From: Alistipes sp.
GTDB lineage: Bacteria > Bacteroidota > Bacteroidia > Bacteroidales > Rikenellaceae
Length of the DNA stretch: 5,863 bases
Assembly (NCBI GenBank): GCA_019422485.1
Contig: JAHZDG010000012.1
Coordinates: 51,528 to 57,390, forward strand
Reading direction: 5' to 3'
This document shows, piece after piece, positions 1 through 5,863 of the stretch (position 1 is the stretch's first letter; the number at the start of each line of letters is the position of its first letter). The notes below the pieces were generated by a model. The model did no database searches. It was not told the DNA's origin and worked only from the letters and a program-made list of their open reading frames with translations. The translations under genes were made by a program, and so were the position numbers.

Positions 1-1
1 C

Positions 2-997
2 AATACCTTGGTGCTGTTTCTGGGGATTATGTGGGTGCTGAACGGTCTGTTGCAGGGATCGGGTTTCCCTCCTTGCGCCCGTTTGTTGACCCACTGGATT
101 CCACCCCGTGAGCTGGCCACCAAAATGTCTGTGTGGAATACCTCGCATTCTGTCGGAGCCGGATTGGTCGTGATCCTTTGTGGGTATATCATGGGCAATC
201 TGGGTAGCGGCCCCGATCATGTGGGCGCCTGGAAATGGTGTTTCTGGATTCCGGCCGGGATTGCTTTTGCCGGAGCGATCGGTTTGTTGGTTTTCCTGCG
301 GGATACCCCTACTTCGGTCGGTTTACCCGAACTGCCCGGTACCGAAGAGAAAAATGCGGCCAAAGAGAAGAAAAAAGGAGATTCGATGCGGATATTCCGG
401 GAACATGTGTTCGCCAATCCGTTGATTTGGATCTTGTCGGTGGCCAATTTCTTTGTGTATATCGTTCGCTTTTGTGTCTTGGATTGGGGCCCTACCCTGC
501 TCAGTCAATCCAAAGGCGTCAGCATGGAGCATGCCGGTTGGTTGGTGGCTATGTTTGAAATCGCCGGTATTCTGGGGATGATCGTGGCCGGGAAAATCAC
601 CGATAAATATCTAGGGGGTCGGGCTCATCGCACCTGTGTATTCTGCATGGCGGGAGCGGCGGCCTTTATTTTCCTGTTTTGGCAACTGCCGTCCAATGCG
701 CCTTTGTGGATGCTCTATGCCTCGTTGTGCATTTCAGGATTCTTTATTTACGGGCCTCAGGCTCTGGTGGGGATTGCGGCGGCTAATCAGGCTACCAAAA
801 AAGCGGCTGCTACGGCCGTCGGGTTTACGGGGCTGTTCGGCTATGCCAGCACCATCGTGTCGGGCGTAGGTTTAGGAATGTTGGCCCAATATTATGGGTG
901 GACGTATGTGTATGTCGCGATGGTCGGTATGTCGATGATCGGGATGTTGATTTTCCTGCTGATGTGGCGGGCCAAAGGAAATGGTTATGAAGAGTAA
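2..997 (+). CDS. Organophosphate:phosphate antiporter family MFS transporter (GlpT/UhpC-like), 5'-truncated by window
   Basis: Inner-membrane transporter, likely exchanging a phosphorylated small molecule (glycerol-3-phosphate or hexose-phosphate type) for inorganic phosphate. The frame is open to the window edge, so about the first 110 residues, including transmembrane segments 1-3, lie upstream; the TTG at 8 is not a credible start. Visible family signatures, compared from memory with E. coli GlpT, are the segment-4 block LNGLLQGSGFPPCARLLTHW, SVWNTSHSVGAG (its His, codon 146-148, matches GlpT His165), RDTPTSVGLP, FVYIVRFCVLDWGPT (its Arg, codon 467-469, matches the substrate-binding Arg269) and IYGPQALVGIAA followed by KKAAATAVGFTGLFGY. 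A Lys/Glu-rich cytoplasmic loop lies at about nt 340-390. The YGPQ block is closer to UhpC/UhpT and the GFTGLFGY block to GlpT, so the substrate is open. The stop lies inside the next gene, suggesting coupling with the phosphatase. Confidence 0.93.
   Translation, partial: NTLVLFLGIMWVLNGLLQGSGFPPCARLLTHWIPPRELATKMSVWNTSHSVGAGLVVILCGYIMGNLGSGPDHVGAWKWCFWIPAGIAFAGAIGLLVFLRDTPTSVGLPELPGTEEKNAAKEKKKGDSMRIFREHVFANPLIWILSVANFFVYIVRFCVLDWGPTLLSQSKGVSMEHAGWLVAMFEIAGILGMIVAGKITDKYLGGRAHRTCVFCMAGAAAFIFLFWQLPSNAPLWMLYASLCISGFFIYGPQALVGIAAANQATKKAAATAVGFTGLFGYASTIVSGVGLGMLAQYYGWTYVYVAMVGMSMIGMLIFLLMWRAKGNGYEE
974..979 (+). promoter_or_regulatory. Shine-Dalgarno-like site inside the transporter's 3' end
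   Basis: AAAGGA lies 7 nt before the ATG at 987 but only 1 nt before the in-frame ATG at 981. The spacing therefore favours 987 as the start of the phosphatase. Bacteroidales often do without such sites, so this is supportive rather than decisive. Confidence 0.5.
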
Positions 998-1856
998 TGA
1001 GATAGAAAAATACGTATCGGTCTTTTCGGACGACGATTTGATGGAGCGCTGTCGCCGCATTCGTCATGTGGCGCTGGACATGGACGGGACGATTTATATG
1101 GGAGGAACCCTTTTCCCCTATACGCTCTCTTTTTTGGAGGGTTTGAAACGGATGGGAATCGGCTACTCCTTCCTGACCAATAAGCCCAGCCGAAGCCTGT
1201 CGGAATATTTGCAAAAACTCGCGAAATTGGGCATTCCGGCCACGGAAGATGAAATGTATACCACGGTGGGTGCGACCATCGACTATTTACGGGCTCATTA
1301 TCCGAAGGCCCGCAAGCTCTTTTTGCTGGGTACGCCCGGTATGATCGGGCAGTTTGAGCAGGCGGGGTTTGTCTCTACGGCCGATGATCCGGACGATGTA
1401 CCCGATGTGGTGATCGCCTCGTTCGATATGAGTCTGACGTATGATCGCCTCTGTCGGGCGGCCTGGTGGGTGAGTCAGGGGCTCCCCTATTTGGCTACGA
1501 ATCCTGACCGGGTGTGTCCGACGGATCTTCAGACAGTGTTGGTTGATTGTGGGTCTATCTGCAAGTGTCTGGAAGAAGCAACGGGTCGACGGCCCGATAA
1601 AGTGCTTGGGAAACCCGATCCGGATATGTTGACCGGGATTCTTGATCGTCACGGTCTGCAACCCGATCAGATTGCCATGGCCGGCGATCGCATCTATACG
1701 GATGTCGAAATGGCCCGGCGGGCCGGAGCGCTGGGGGTGTTGGTGCTCTCCGGAGAGACGACTTGGGAAACGGCTTCGGCAGCCGATCCGCGGCCGGATA
1801 TTACAGCCCGGACCATAGCGGATTTCGGCGATTTGCTGCGTCGTTCCAGAGAATAG
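987..1856 (+). CDS. HAD-IIA family (NagD-like) sugar or polyol phosphate phosphatase
   Basis: Cytoplasmic haloacid dehalogenase superfamily phosphomonoesterase of 289 residues. All four HAD motifs are visible: motif I LDMDGTIY with nucleophile Asp31 and acid/base Asp33; motif II FLTNKPSRS with Thr64/Asn65; motif III Lys209 in LGKPDPDML; motif IV AGDRIYTDVEMA with Asp234 and Asp239. ATNPDRVCP (about 170-178) is typical of the C2-capped NagD/p-nitrophenylphosphatase branch, with the cap at roughly residues 80-195. The length fits the family. An alternative start at 981 adds two residues. The start lies 11 nt before the end of the upstream transporter gene, so the two are very likely co-transcribed and translationally coupled. 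I infer that the phosphatase acts on the imported organophosphate, for example glycerol phosphate. No active-site residue is missing. The substrate cannot be read from the sequence. Confidence 0.93.
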   Translation: MKSNEIEKYVSVFSDDDLMERCRRIRHVALDMDGTIYMGGTLFPYTLSFLEGLKRMGIGYSFLTNKPSRSLSEYLQKLAKLGIPATEDEMYTTVGATIDYLRAHYPKARKLFLLGTPGMIGQFEQAGFVSTADDPDDVPDVVIASFDMSLTYDRLCRAAWWVSQGLPYLATNPDRVCPTDLQTVLVDCGSICKCLEEATGRRPDKVLGKPDPDMLTGILDRHGLQPDQIAMAGDRIYTDVEMARRAGALGVLVLSGETTWETASAADPRPDITARTIADFGDLLRRSRE

Positions 1857-1871
1857 CGAAAGATAATGTAT

Positions 1872-1912
1872 TACGACAGAGGCCGGAAGTCTTGACTCCG
1901 GCCTCTGTCGTA
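1872..1912 (+). terminator. Perfect 16-bp hairpin after the phosphatase gene (probable terminator)
   Basis: Arms 1872-1887 and 1897-1912 are exact reverse complements (TACGACAGAGGCCGGA and its partner) around a 9-nt loop, 15 bp after the phosphatase stop. There is no U-run after it on either strand, so it may be an atypical terminator or an mRNA 3'-end stabiliser. It ends the transporter-phosphatase unit. Confidence 0.7.
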
Positions 1913-2018
1913 TGTTGCTAAACCATGTTTAGGGTTAGGCTGCCAAAAACGTTATTTAGGGGTGTTTGTTGCGGCAGTCCCCGGACAGCCACCGTTCCTT
2001 GAAAAACTTTTCAGGGGG

Positions 2019-2060
2019 AAATAAAATGCGGAGAAACAAGTAAGGCTCGTTTCTCCGCAT
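2019..2060 (-). terminator. Rho-independent terminator of the esterase gene
   Basis: Perfect 12-bp stem (2049-2060 with 2026-2037) and 11-nt loop, placed 17 bp beyond the esterase stop. Read on the - strand it is followed by TTTATTT (2025-2019), the expected U-rich tail. It is separate from the + strand hairpin at 1872-1912, so the two convergent genes each have their own stop signal. Confidence 0.8.
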
Positions 2061-2077
2061 AGTCGAGTGGATGTTTT

Positions 2078-2965
2078 TTACTGTTCAGCGGGAAGAACCG
2101 TCAGCCAATCTAACATCAGCTGCTTCATGATGTCGTGGTATTTGAATTCGCTTCTGAAGCCCCAGCCGTGGCCCCCTGACGGGAAGATATACATGGCGGC
2201 CGGAATGCCATGGGCTTTGAGCGCTTCATAAAACATGGCACCATTGACTGGCATGACCGATTTGTCGTCATCGGAGTAGAAAATCAATGTGGGAGGTGTT
2301 TGATCCGTTACCTGTTTTTCATTGGAATAATAATCCCGCATTTCATTAGATGGGTTTTTGCCGACCAGATTTTGTAAGGTGCCTTTGTGGGTCCAGCGGT
2401 CGTCGAACGAAACAACCGGATAGCACAATACCCCGAAATCGGGACGTGAAGTGGCATCAAAATGTGTTAACAAGGTGGAGGCCAGGTGACCGCCGGCAGA
2501 GAAGCCCATCACACCGACCCGTTGAGGGTTGACTTTCCATTCCTGGGCATGTTGGCGGATTTGGCGCATGGCTTGTTGGGCGTCGTCCAATGGAACTGGG
2601 TGGTGTCCGTTGGGCATGCGGTATTTGAGCACGACGCCGGTGATTCCGTTTTCGGCGAACCAGCGTGCGAAATCTTCCCCTTCATACCCGATGGCTAGTG
2701 CACCGTAGGCCCCGCCCGGAGCAATCAACATGGCCATGCCGGTGTTTTTATCGGTTTTTGCCGGATAAACGATCAGTTCCGGAACGCTGACATTGGATAC
2801 AAAGCCGTTTTCAGAAAATTCAGGAGTGGTTATCTCATTGCTGACAGGGGGTTGCTCCGATCCCCATAATTTCATTCTGAATGAATCTGATGATTGAGCA
2901 AAAGCGGTCATAGAGAAAAGAACACAAAGTAAACTTAATCCTGTACGTCGTATATGGGTATTCAT
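2078..2965 (-). CDS. Secreted alpha/beta-hydrolase, acetylxylan-esterase-like
   Basis: Serine esterase of 295 residues, exported, probably to the periplasm. The N-terminus MNTHIRR, hydrophobic LSLLCVLFSM and AFA-QS cleavage site form a signal peptide; this is why the start at 2965 is preferred over the in-frame ATG at 3007, which would add 14 residues in front of it. Visible catalytic features: oxyanion-loop APGGAYG (82-88), nucleophile elbow GFSAGG with Ser156, acid Asp233/Asp234 in YSDDDKSV, and His266 in SGGHGWG. VLKYRMP (112-118) and the LDDAQQAMRQIRQHA helix are common in the COG0657-like carbohydrate esterases of gut Bacteroidetes. Removal of acetyl or similar esters from glycans is an inference from the family; other lipase/esterase roles are possible. 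It is a single-gene unit with its own terminator. I found no convincing Bacteroides-type promoter upstream on the - strand. Confidence 0.92.
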   Translation of the reverse strand: MNTHIRRTGLSLLCVLFSMTAFAQSSDSFRMKLWGSEQPPVSNEITTPEFSENGFVSNVSVPELIVYPAKTDKNTGMAMLIAPGGAYGALAIGYEGEDFARWFAENGITGVVLKYRMPNGHHPVPLDDAQQAMRQIRQHAQEWKVNPQRVGVMGFSAGGHLASTLLTHFDATSRPDFGVLCYPVVSFDDRWTHKGTLQNLVGKNPSNEMRDYYSNEKQVTDQTPPTLIFYSDDDKSVMPVNGAMFYEALKAHGIPAAMYIFPSGGHGWGFRSEFKYHDIMKQLMLDWLTVLPAEQ

Positions 2966-3109
2966 ACCGAATGGTTTTAAGAAATTGAACAAGTGAAAGT
3001 ACGACATTTTTAAGAAAAATCATAAGGAATTTTACGATTTCCTCTTTGTCGGAAGAAGACCGGATCGTGTGAGGGAGGCGTCCAAAGCCAAGGAGATTTT
3101 GCCCGGGTA

Positions 3110-3141
3110 TTTGTATTTGAAGGGAATATCTTTTATCTTTG
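3110..3141 (+). promoter_or_regulatory. Bacteroides-type promoter of tRNA-Leu
   Basis: TTTG at 3110-3113, a 20-bp spacer, then TATCTTTG at 3134-3141. This matches the TTTG / TAnnTTTG consensus of the Bacteroidota housekeeping sigma factor exactly and with the usual spacing. The expected transcription start is about 3147, giving a leader of roughly 40 nt before the mature tRNA. A second TTTG at 3116-3119 has a 14-bp spacing, which is too short. Confidence 0.75.
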
Positions 3142-3187
3142 AAGCGCTTTTTCAGGGATGACCGTTGGTTTTCTCTTGGAAAATCTG

Positions 3188-3273
3188 GCTCGGATGGTGG
3201 AATAGGTAGACACGCGGGACTTAAAATCCCGTGGGCAGCGATGTCCGTACGGGTTCGATTCCCGTTCCGAGTA
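3188..3273 (+). tRNA. tRNA-Leu (anticodon UAA)
   Basis: An 86-nt class II tRNA that folds completely. Acceptor 3188-3194 pairs with 3266-3272 (first pair G-U); D stem 3197-3199 with 3211-3213, with GG at 3205-3206; anticodon stem 3215-3219 with 3227-3231 around the loop CTTAAAA, giving anticodon TAA at 3222-3224, which reads UUA. The long variable arm is 3232-3248 with stem 3233-3236/3243-3246. The T stem is 3249-3253/3261-3265 with loop TTCGATT. The discriminator base is A3273. CCA is not encoded, so it must be added after transcription. The conserved U8, A14, A21 and TTC positions are all present. It has its own promoter and terminator. Confidence 0.98.
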
Positions 3274-3329
3274 CAAATGGAATTTGATTTTCAATATATT
3301 ACTTGTATTTGGGTAGTGTATTGTGGAGT

Positions 3330-3366
3330 AAAAAGAGAGAATCTAACAGATTTTCTCTTTTTTATT
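3330..3366 (+). terminator. Terminator of the tRNA-Leu unit, possibly bidirectional
   Basis: A 15-bp stem (3330-3344 with 3348-3362, one G-T wobble at 3339/3353) with a 3-nt loop AAC. The right arm runs into a T-rich stretch to 3366. Because the left arm is A-rich, the - strand copy also ends in a T-run, so the hairpin could stop transcription from both sides. Confidence 0.85.
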
Positions 3367-3376
3367 ATTTAGCAGA

Positions 3377-3531
3377 TCAAAACGGGATTAGGTTATACTG
3401 AATCCCTACATTTACGTACGGCATCCAATCCCAGCCGTTATCCCCGAACCCAATTGGCGGGCAGATACTCTATCGTTTAGGCTTTTGGAAAATATTCTCC
3501 CTGTTTGTCCGTTGGGGTTTTCCTTCGGATT
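3377..3531 (-). pseudogene. Probable decayed C-terminal remnant of an outer-membrane beta-barrel gene
   Basis: On the - strand the frame from 3469 down to the TGA at 3377-3379 encodes 30 residues containing FGDNGWDWMPYVNVG and ending IQYNLIPF before the stop. The alternating aromatic/hydrophobic pattern and terminal Phe are typical of the last strands of Bacteroidota outer-membrane barrel proteins. The same frame is blocked by TAG at 3470-3472, but an adjacent frame is open from 3531 to beyond 3455 (including GRIFSKSLNDRVSARQ). A single frameshift near 3450-3457 would join the two. The upstream part of any such gene is gone. The stop lies 11 nt from the hairpin at 3330-3366, which reads as a terminator in this direction. 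The rest of 3367-3616 holds only the promoter of the next gene. A chance reading frame cannot be excluded. Confidence 0.4.
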
Positions 3532-3534
3532 TTA

Positions 3535-3566
3535 TTTGTCTTTTTGAGGCCGAACCCCTATCTTTA
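3535..3566 (+). promoter_or_regulatory. Bacteroides-type promoter of the Asp-box propeller gene
   Basis: TTTG at 3535-3538, a 20-bp spacer, then TATCTTTA at 3559-3566, one base off TAnnTTTG. The predicted start is near 3572, leaving a leader of about 45 nt. Its upstream box sits in the same context (TATTTGT) as the tRNA-Leu promoter. The ATG at 3617 is preceded by an A/T-rich stretch (TTAAAATATAACC) rather than a Shine-Dalgarno site. Confidence 0.65.
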
Positions 3567-3616
3567 TAAATAGAAATCCCCTTGTTTAAACTACTAACCT
3601 TAAAATATAACCTATC

Positions 3617-5386
3617 ATGAAATCGCGTATCGGGCTGATTTTTCTCTCTTTGTTGTGGAGTGTGCCCTTTTGTTCAGCAGAAAATCCTGCGGTGAATTAT
3701 ATCCAATCCGTTGTGGTCGATTATGCGCAACCGAATATCGTTTATGTCGCTTCTCGGGGGCAGGGACTTTTTAAAAGTGTCGATTACGGGGAGTCATGGA
3801 ACCTGATTTGTGAGGCTGCCGGGAATCGGAATTTTAATGTAGTGGTGCAAGACCCGCTGACTCCCGAACGTCTGTTGGCAGGGGGCCAGCAAAGTGGACT
3901 GTTGTTGTCGCCGGACCGGGGTGAAACCTGGCAGGTGATCGGTTTGCCCGGAGAATCCATTAACGAAATCGCCATCGATCGAACCAACCCCAAACGTGTT
4001 TTTGTATTGGCTGGACGAGGCGTCTACTCCAATCAGAATATCGAAAAAGAGAAGTGGGTTTTGTGCTTTGACTACGGGCGCTATATGCAGGATTCGATGC
4101 ATATGGAGCTGCCGAAAATGAAAGGACGTGATGGAAAAATCAGACGCTTCGGATATGGGCGGTTTAAGAAAATTGCGGTGAGTCCTTTCCGTCCCAATAC
4201 GATTGTGGTGGGTGCGAATTGGGAAGGCGGTTTTTTCCGCAGCGATGACGGAGGAAAAAGTTGGCGTCATGAAACCTTGTCGGGCATTTTCCGGCGGGTC
4301 GATGTGATCTATTTCCATCCGACCGATCCGGATGTGTTCTATGTGGGGACTCACCATCAGGGGATGTTTAAAACCTATAATTTCGGGAAAAGCTGGACTC
4401 CGCTGAGCGATGGTCTCGAACCGCAGATTCGTTCTCCGTATTATGGGGCGTATTTGATTTCCGGTTTTGCTCCCGATCGGACGGATCCGGATACCTTTTA
4501 CACCGGGTCGGATTATTCGAATTGGAAAACCTCCGACGGGGGGGAACATTGGTATGAACTCGACCGGACGCTTTCGTGTGAGTTTGTGCGGGGAATGGCT
4601 GTAGATCCGAAGCATCCGAACATCGTTTATGCCGGATCCAATGTCGGGATGTATAAATCGATGGATGGAGGTCGTCATTGGAGGGCCATTAATACCGGGT
4701 TCAGAGAGATTGATGTACTGGAAACGATTTCGGCTGTTGTCGGAAAAGATACCTTGGAATTTGCTTTGGCAGAGCACTATCCGTTTGTTTTCCGTCGGGC
4801 ACGTGGGGAACAGTGGATGGCCTCCGGTTGGCGTTTGCCGGAATGCGGGGTCAAAACCGTTTCGGATATCTATTTTGAAGAGGTTACCCAGGAATTGGTG
4901 TTAGTGTCGGATAACGGGGATTTTGTGAGTCGGGATGGCGGTTATCGGTGGCACGGAGAAAGGCCTGCGTTGAAATATTTACCTGTGAAGACCGCCGTTA
5001 AGGAGTGGAAACCCGCTCAGTTGGATTCGGCGAATAACTATCTGTTGGAGATTGATTTGCAGGGAGATGTCTTTTTCACCGATTCATTGGTGGACTCGCT
5101 CTACCGGAAACCGCCCTATATCAGTTTGCAGGTGGTGGAAGTTGGTTACCCGTATAATAAAACCGTACCCTGTTGGAGTCAAAATGTGGATGATTGTCTG
5201 AAAGCTACGGTTGAAGTTCCCCGATCGGCGGTCGAATCGGGAAAAACTTATTGGGTGTATGCCGAAGTTCGGGATTTCCAGGCCAATTATAAGACGGCAT
5301 TTGCCAAAATCGAATTTGGTGAAAAAGCGACCATCCCGGTGACGATGCAATTGCAAAAAGGATTTTGTTTGAAACGGGCGCGATAA
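3617..5386 (+). CDS. Secreted Asp-box (BNR/sortilin-like) beta-propeller protein, glycosidase-like
   Basis: Exported protein of 589 residues. Residues 1-21 form a signal peptide (MKSRIG, a hydrophobic core, PFCSA before ENP); VPFC is not a lipobox. Residues 25-445 are repeats ending in Asp boxes (S/T-x-D-x-G-x-S/T-W): 54-61, 98-105, 209-216, 253-260 (Asn replaces Asp), 305-312, 348-355 and 438-445. Several are preceded by a DP.NPN.VYVAS-type strand, as in sortilin/VPS10 and GH74-like propellers. Residues 120-150 hold a further degenerate blade. From about 446 to 589 there is a different, beta-rich domain that I do not recognise, containing TYWVYAEVRDFQANYKTAFA. Such propellers occur in sialidases, xyloglucanases and non-catalytic binding proteins. 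No sialidase FRIP motif or arginine triad is recognisable, so catalytic activity is not established. It probably heads an operon with the downstream family-43-like gene. Confidence 0.9.
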   Translation: MKSRIGLIFLSLLWSVPFCSAENPAVNYIQSVVVDYAQPNIVYVASRGQGLFKSVDYGESWNLICEAAGNRNFNVVVQDPLTPERLLAGGQQSGLLLSPDRGETWQVIGLPGESINEIAIDRTNPKRVFVLAGRGVYSNQNIEKEKWVLCFDYGRYMQDSMHMELPKMKGRDGKIRRFGYGRFKKIAVSPFRPNTIVVGANWEGGFFRSDDGGKSWRHETLSGIFRRVDVIYFHPTDPDVFYVGTHHQGMFKTYNFGKSWTPLSDGLEPQIRSPYYGAYLISGFAPDRTDPDTFYTGSDYSNWKTSDGGEHWYELDRTLSCEFVRGMAVDPKHPNIVYAGSNVGMYKSMDGGRHWRAINTGFREIDVLETISAVVGKDTLEFALAEHYPFVFRRARGEQWMASGWRLPECGVKTVSDIYFEEVTQELVLVSDNGDFVSRDGGYRWHGERPALKYLPVKTAVKEWKPAQLDSANNYLLEIDLQGDVFFTDSLVDSLYRKPPYISLQVVEVGYPYNKTVPCWSQNVDDCLKATVEVPRSAVESGKTYWVYAEVRDFQANYKTAFAKIEFGEKATIPVTMQLQKGFCLKRAR

Positions 5387-5459
5387 GAGTCCGGATCCTC
5401 TGGAAAGTCTGAAGATGATAGAAGTAAAGTCTGTGTCGTGATGACGATATAGTTGAAGT

Positions 5460-5863
5460 ATGAAACATAGCAAATGGTTTTTACCGCTCCTTGTTGGGGG
5501 TGTGATGTTGGGTATAGAAGGCATAAGTGGCTGTGCCGATCAACGGCCTGTATATACGGGCGATCGGTCCCGGATTATTGCCAATCCGTTGAATCTGAAT
5601 TATCGTTTCCAGGATGGAGCGCCGGCTCAGACGTTTATGCCCGATGAGCGTCCCTGCCGGGAAGCGGCCGATCCGGTGTTGGAATATTTCAAAGGGAAAT
5701 ATTATCTGTTCGCCTCCAAATCGGGGGGCTATTGGAGCTCGGACGATTTGGTGGACTGGACTTATATCCCATGCAAAAGCCTGCCGGTGATCGAAGACTA
5801 TGCCCCTACGATTGTGGCTTATCGCGATTCGCTTTATTTCATGGCTTCGGGAGGTCTGCCCCG
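5460..5863 (+). CDS. Family 43-like glycosyl hydrolase lipoprotein, N-terminal part (3'-truncated by window)
   Basis: Open frame from the ATG at 5460 to the window end (134 codons seen). The N-terminus has Lys residues, a hydrophobic core and a lipobox ISGC with Cys25, so it is a lipoprotein and likely faces the periplasm or cell surface. The mature part begins a five-bladed-propeller glycosidase pattern: EAADPVLEYFKGKYYLFASK (68-87), where Asp71 fits the catalytic base of clan GH-F, then GGYWSSDDLVDWTYIP (89-104) and YAPTIVAYRDSLYFMAS (114-130) as the next blade. The other two catalytic residues would lie outside the window. The family suggests action on arabinose- or xylose-type or galactose side chains; the substrate is unknown. 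It lies 73 bp after the propeller gene with no clear terminator or promoter between, so co-transcription is likely. An in-frame TGA at 5454 fixes the 5' limit. Confidence 0.85.
   Translation, partial: MKHSKWFLPLLVGGVMLGIEGISGCADQRPVYTGDRSRIIANPLNLNYRFQDGAPAQTFMPDERPCREAADPVLEYFKGKYYLFASKSGGYWSSDDLVDWTYIPCKSLPVIEDYAPTIVAYRDSLYFMASGGLP

Noticed and set aside
825..1214. - strand open frame across the transporter/phosphatase junction
   Set aside because: It is opposite two well-supported genes; no motif, no plausible start signal.
3139..3372. 77-residue + strand reading frame
   Set aside because: It runs straight through the tRNA-Leu gene and its terminator; the GGIGRHAGLKIP-type peptide is a known artefact of translating a tRNA-Leu.
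3384..3406. GGGATT/AATCCC inverted repeat as an operator or terminator
   Set aside because: Six-bp arms with an 11-nt loop, no U-run, and it lies within the putative gene remnant whose coding explains the sequence.
3794..4777. Long - strand open frame (327 codons) opposite the propeller gene
   Set aside because: It is antisense to a gene with clear Asp-box repeats and a signal peptide; its peptide is low in recognisable motifs and rich in His/Pro/Arg/Ile from codon mirroring.
3617..5386. Calling the propeller protein a sialidase
   Set aside because: Asp boxes alone are shared by many families; no FRIP motif, arginine triad or Tyr/Glu pair could be recognised.
5448..5455. TATAGTTG as a promoter box for the family-43-like gene
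   Set aside because: It ends only 4 nt before the ATG and has no suitable upstream TTTG, so it would give a transcript starting inside the gene.
5387..5459. Terminator between the propeller and family-43-like genes
   Set aside because: Only a 4-bp stem (TCGT/ACGA near 5436-5447) is found, with no U-run.
5084..5524. - strand open frame over the end of the propeller gene and the start of the next
   Set aside because: It covers two genes supported by motifs and has no recognisable protein features.
1..5863. CRISPR array, insertion sequence, riboswitch, retron or phage defence genes
   Set aside because: No spaced direct repeats, transposase, reverse transcriptase or recognisable aptamer was seen on either strand.

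Overview
The window looks like a piece of a Bacteroidales (Bacteroidota) chromosome. The evidence is two promoters of the Bacteroides type (TTTG, 20 bp, then TAnnTTTG or one base off), weak or absent Shine-Dalgarno sites, a tRNA gene without an encoded CCA, and secreted or lipoprotein carbohydrate-active proteins. Base composition is moderate. I cannot name the genus from the sequence.

Left part (1-1912, + strand): the 3' two thirds of an organophosphate:phosphate antiporter-like transporter (GlpT/UhpC type of the major facilitator superfamily) overlaps a HAD-IIA (NagD-like) phosphatase gene. The pair reads as one translationally coupled unit, probably importing a phosphorylated small molecule and removing its phosphate. 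A perfect 16-bp hairpin follows.

Middle part (2019-2965, - strand): a secreted alpha/beta-hydrolase esterase of the acetylxylan-esterase-like kind lies convergent to the phosphatase and has its own U-tailed terminator hairpin. Then comes a self-contained tRNA-Leu(UAA) transcription unit on the + strand (promoter 3110-3141, tRNA 3188-3273, hairpin terminator 3330-3366).

Between the tRNA unit and the next gene (3367-3616) the - strand carries what looks like the broken C-terminal end of an outer-membrane beta-barrel gene. Its stop codon sits next to the tRNA terminator, which could work in both directions.

Right part (3535-5863, + strand): a recognisable promoter drives a 589-residue secreted Asp-box (BNR/sortilin-like) beta-propeller protein. 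It is followed 73 bp later by the start of a lipoprotein resembling family 43 glycosyl hydrolases, which runs off the window. These two look like the start of a glycan-processing operon; no SusC/SusD pair is visible here. Nothing in the window is clearly a new type of system. The most interesting points are the gene remnant beside tRNA-Leu and the propeller protein with its unassigned C-terminal domain.
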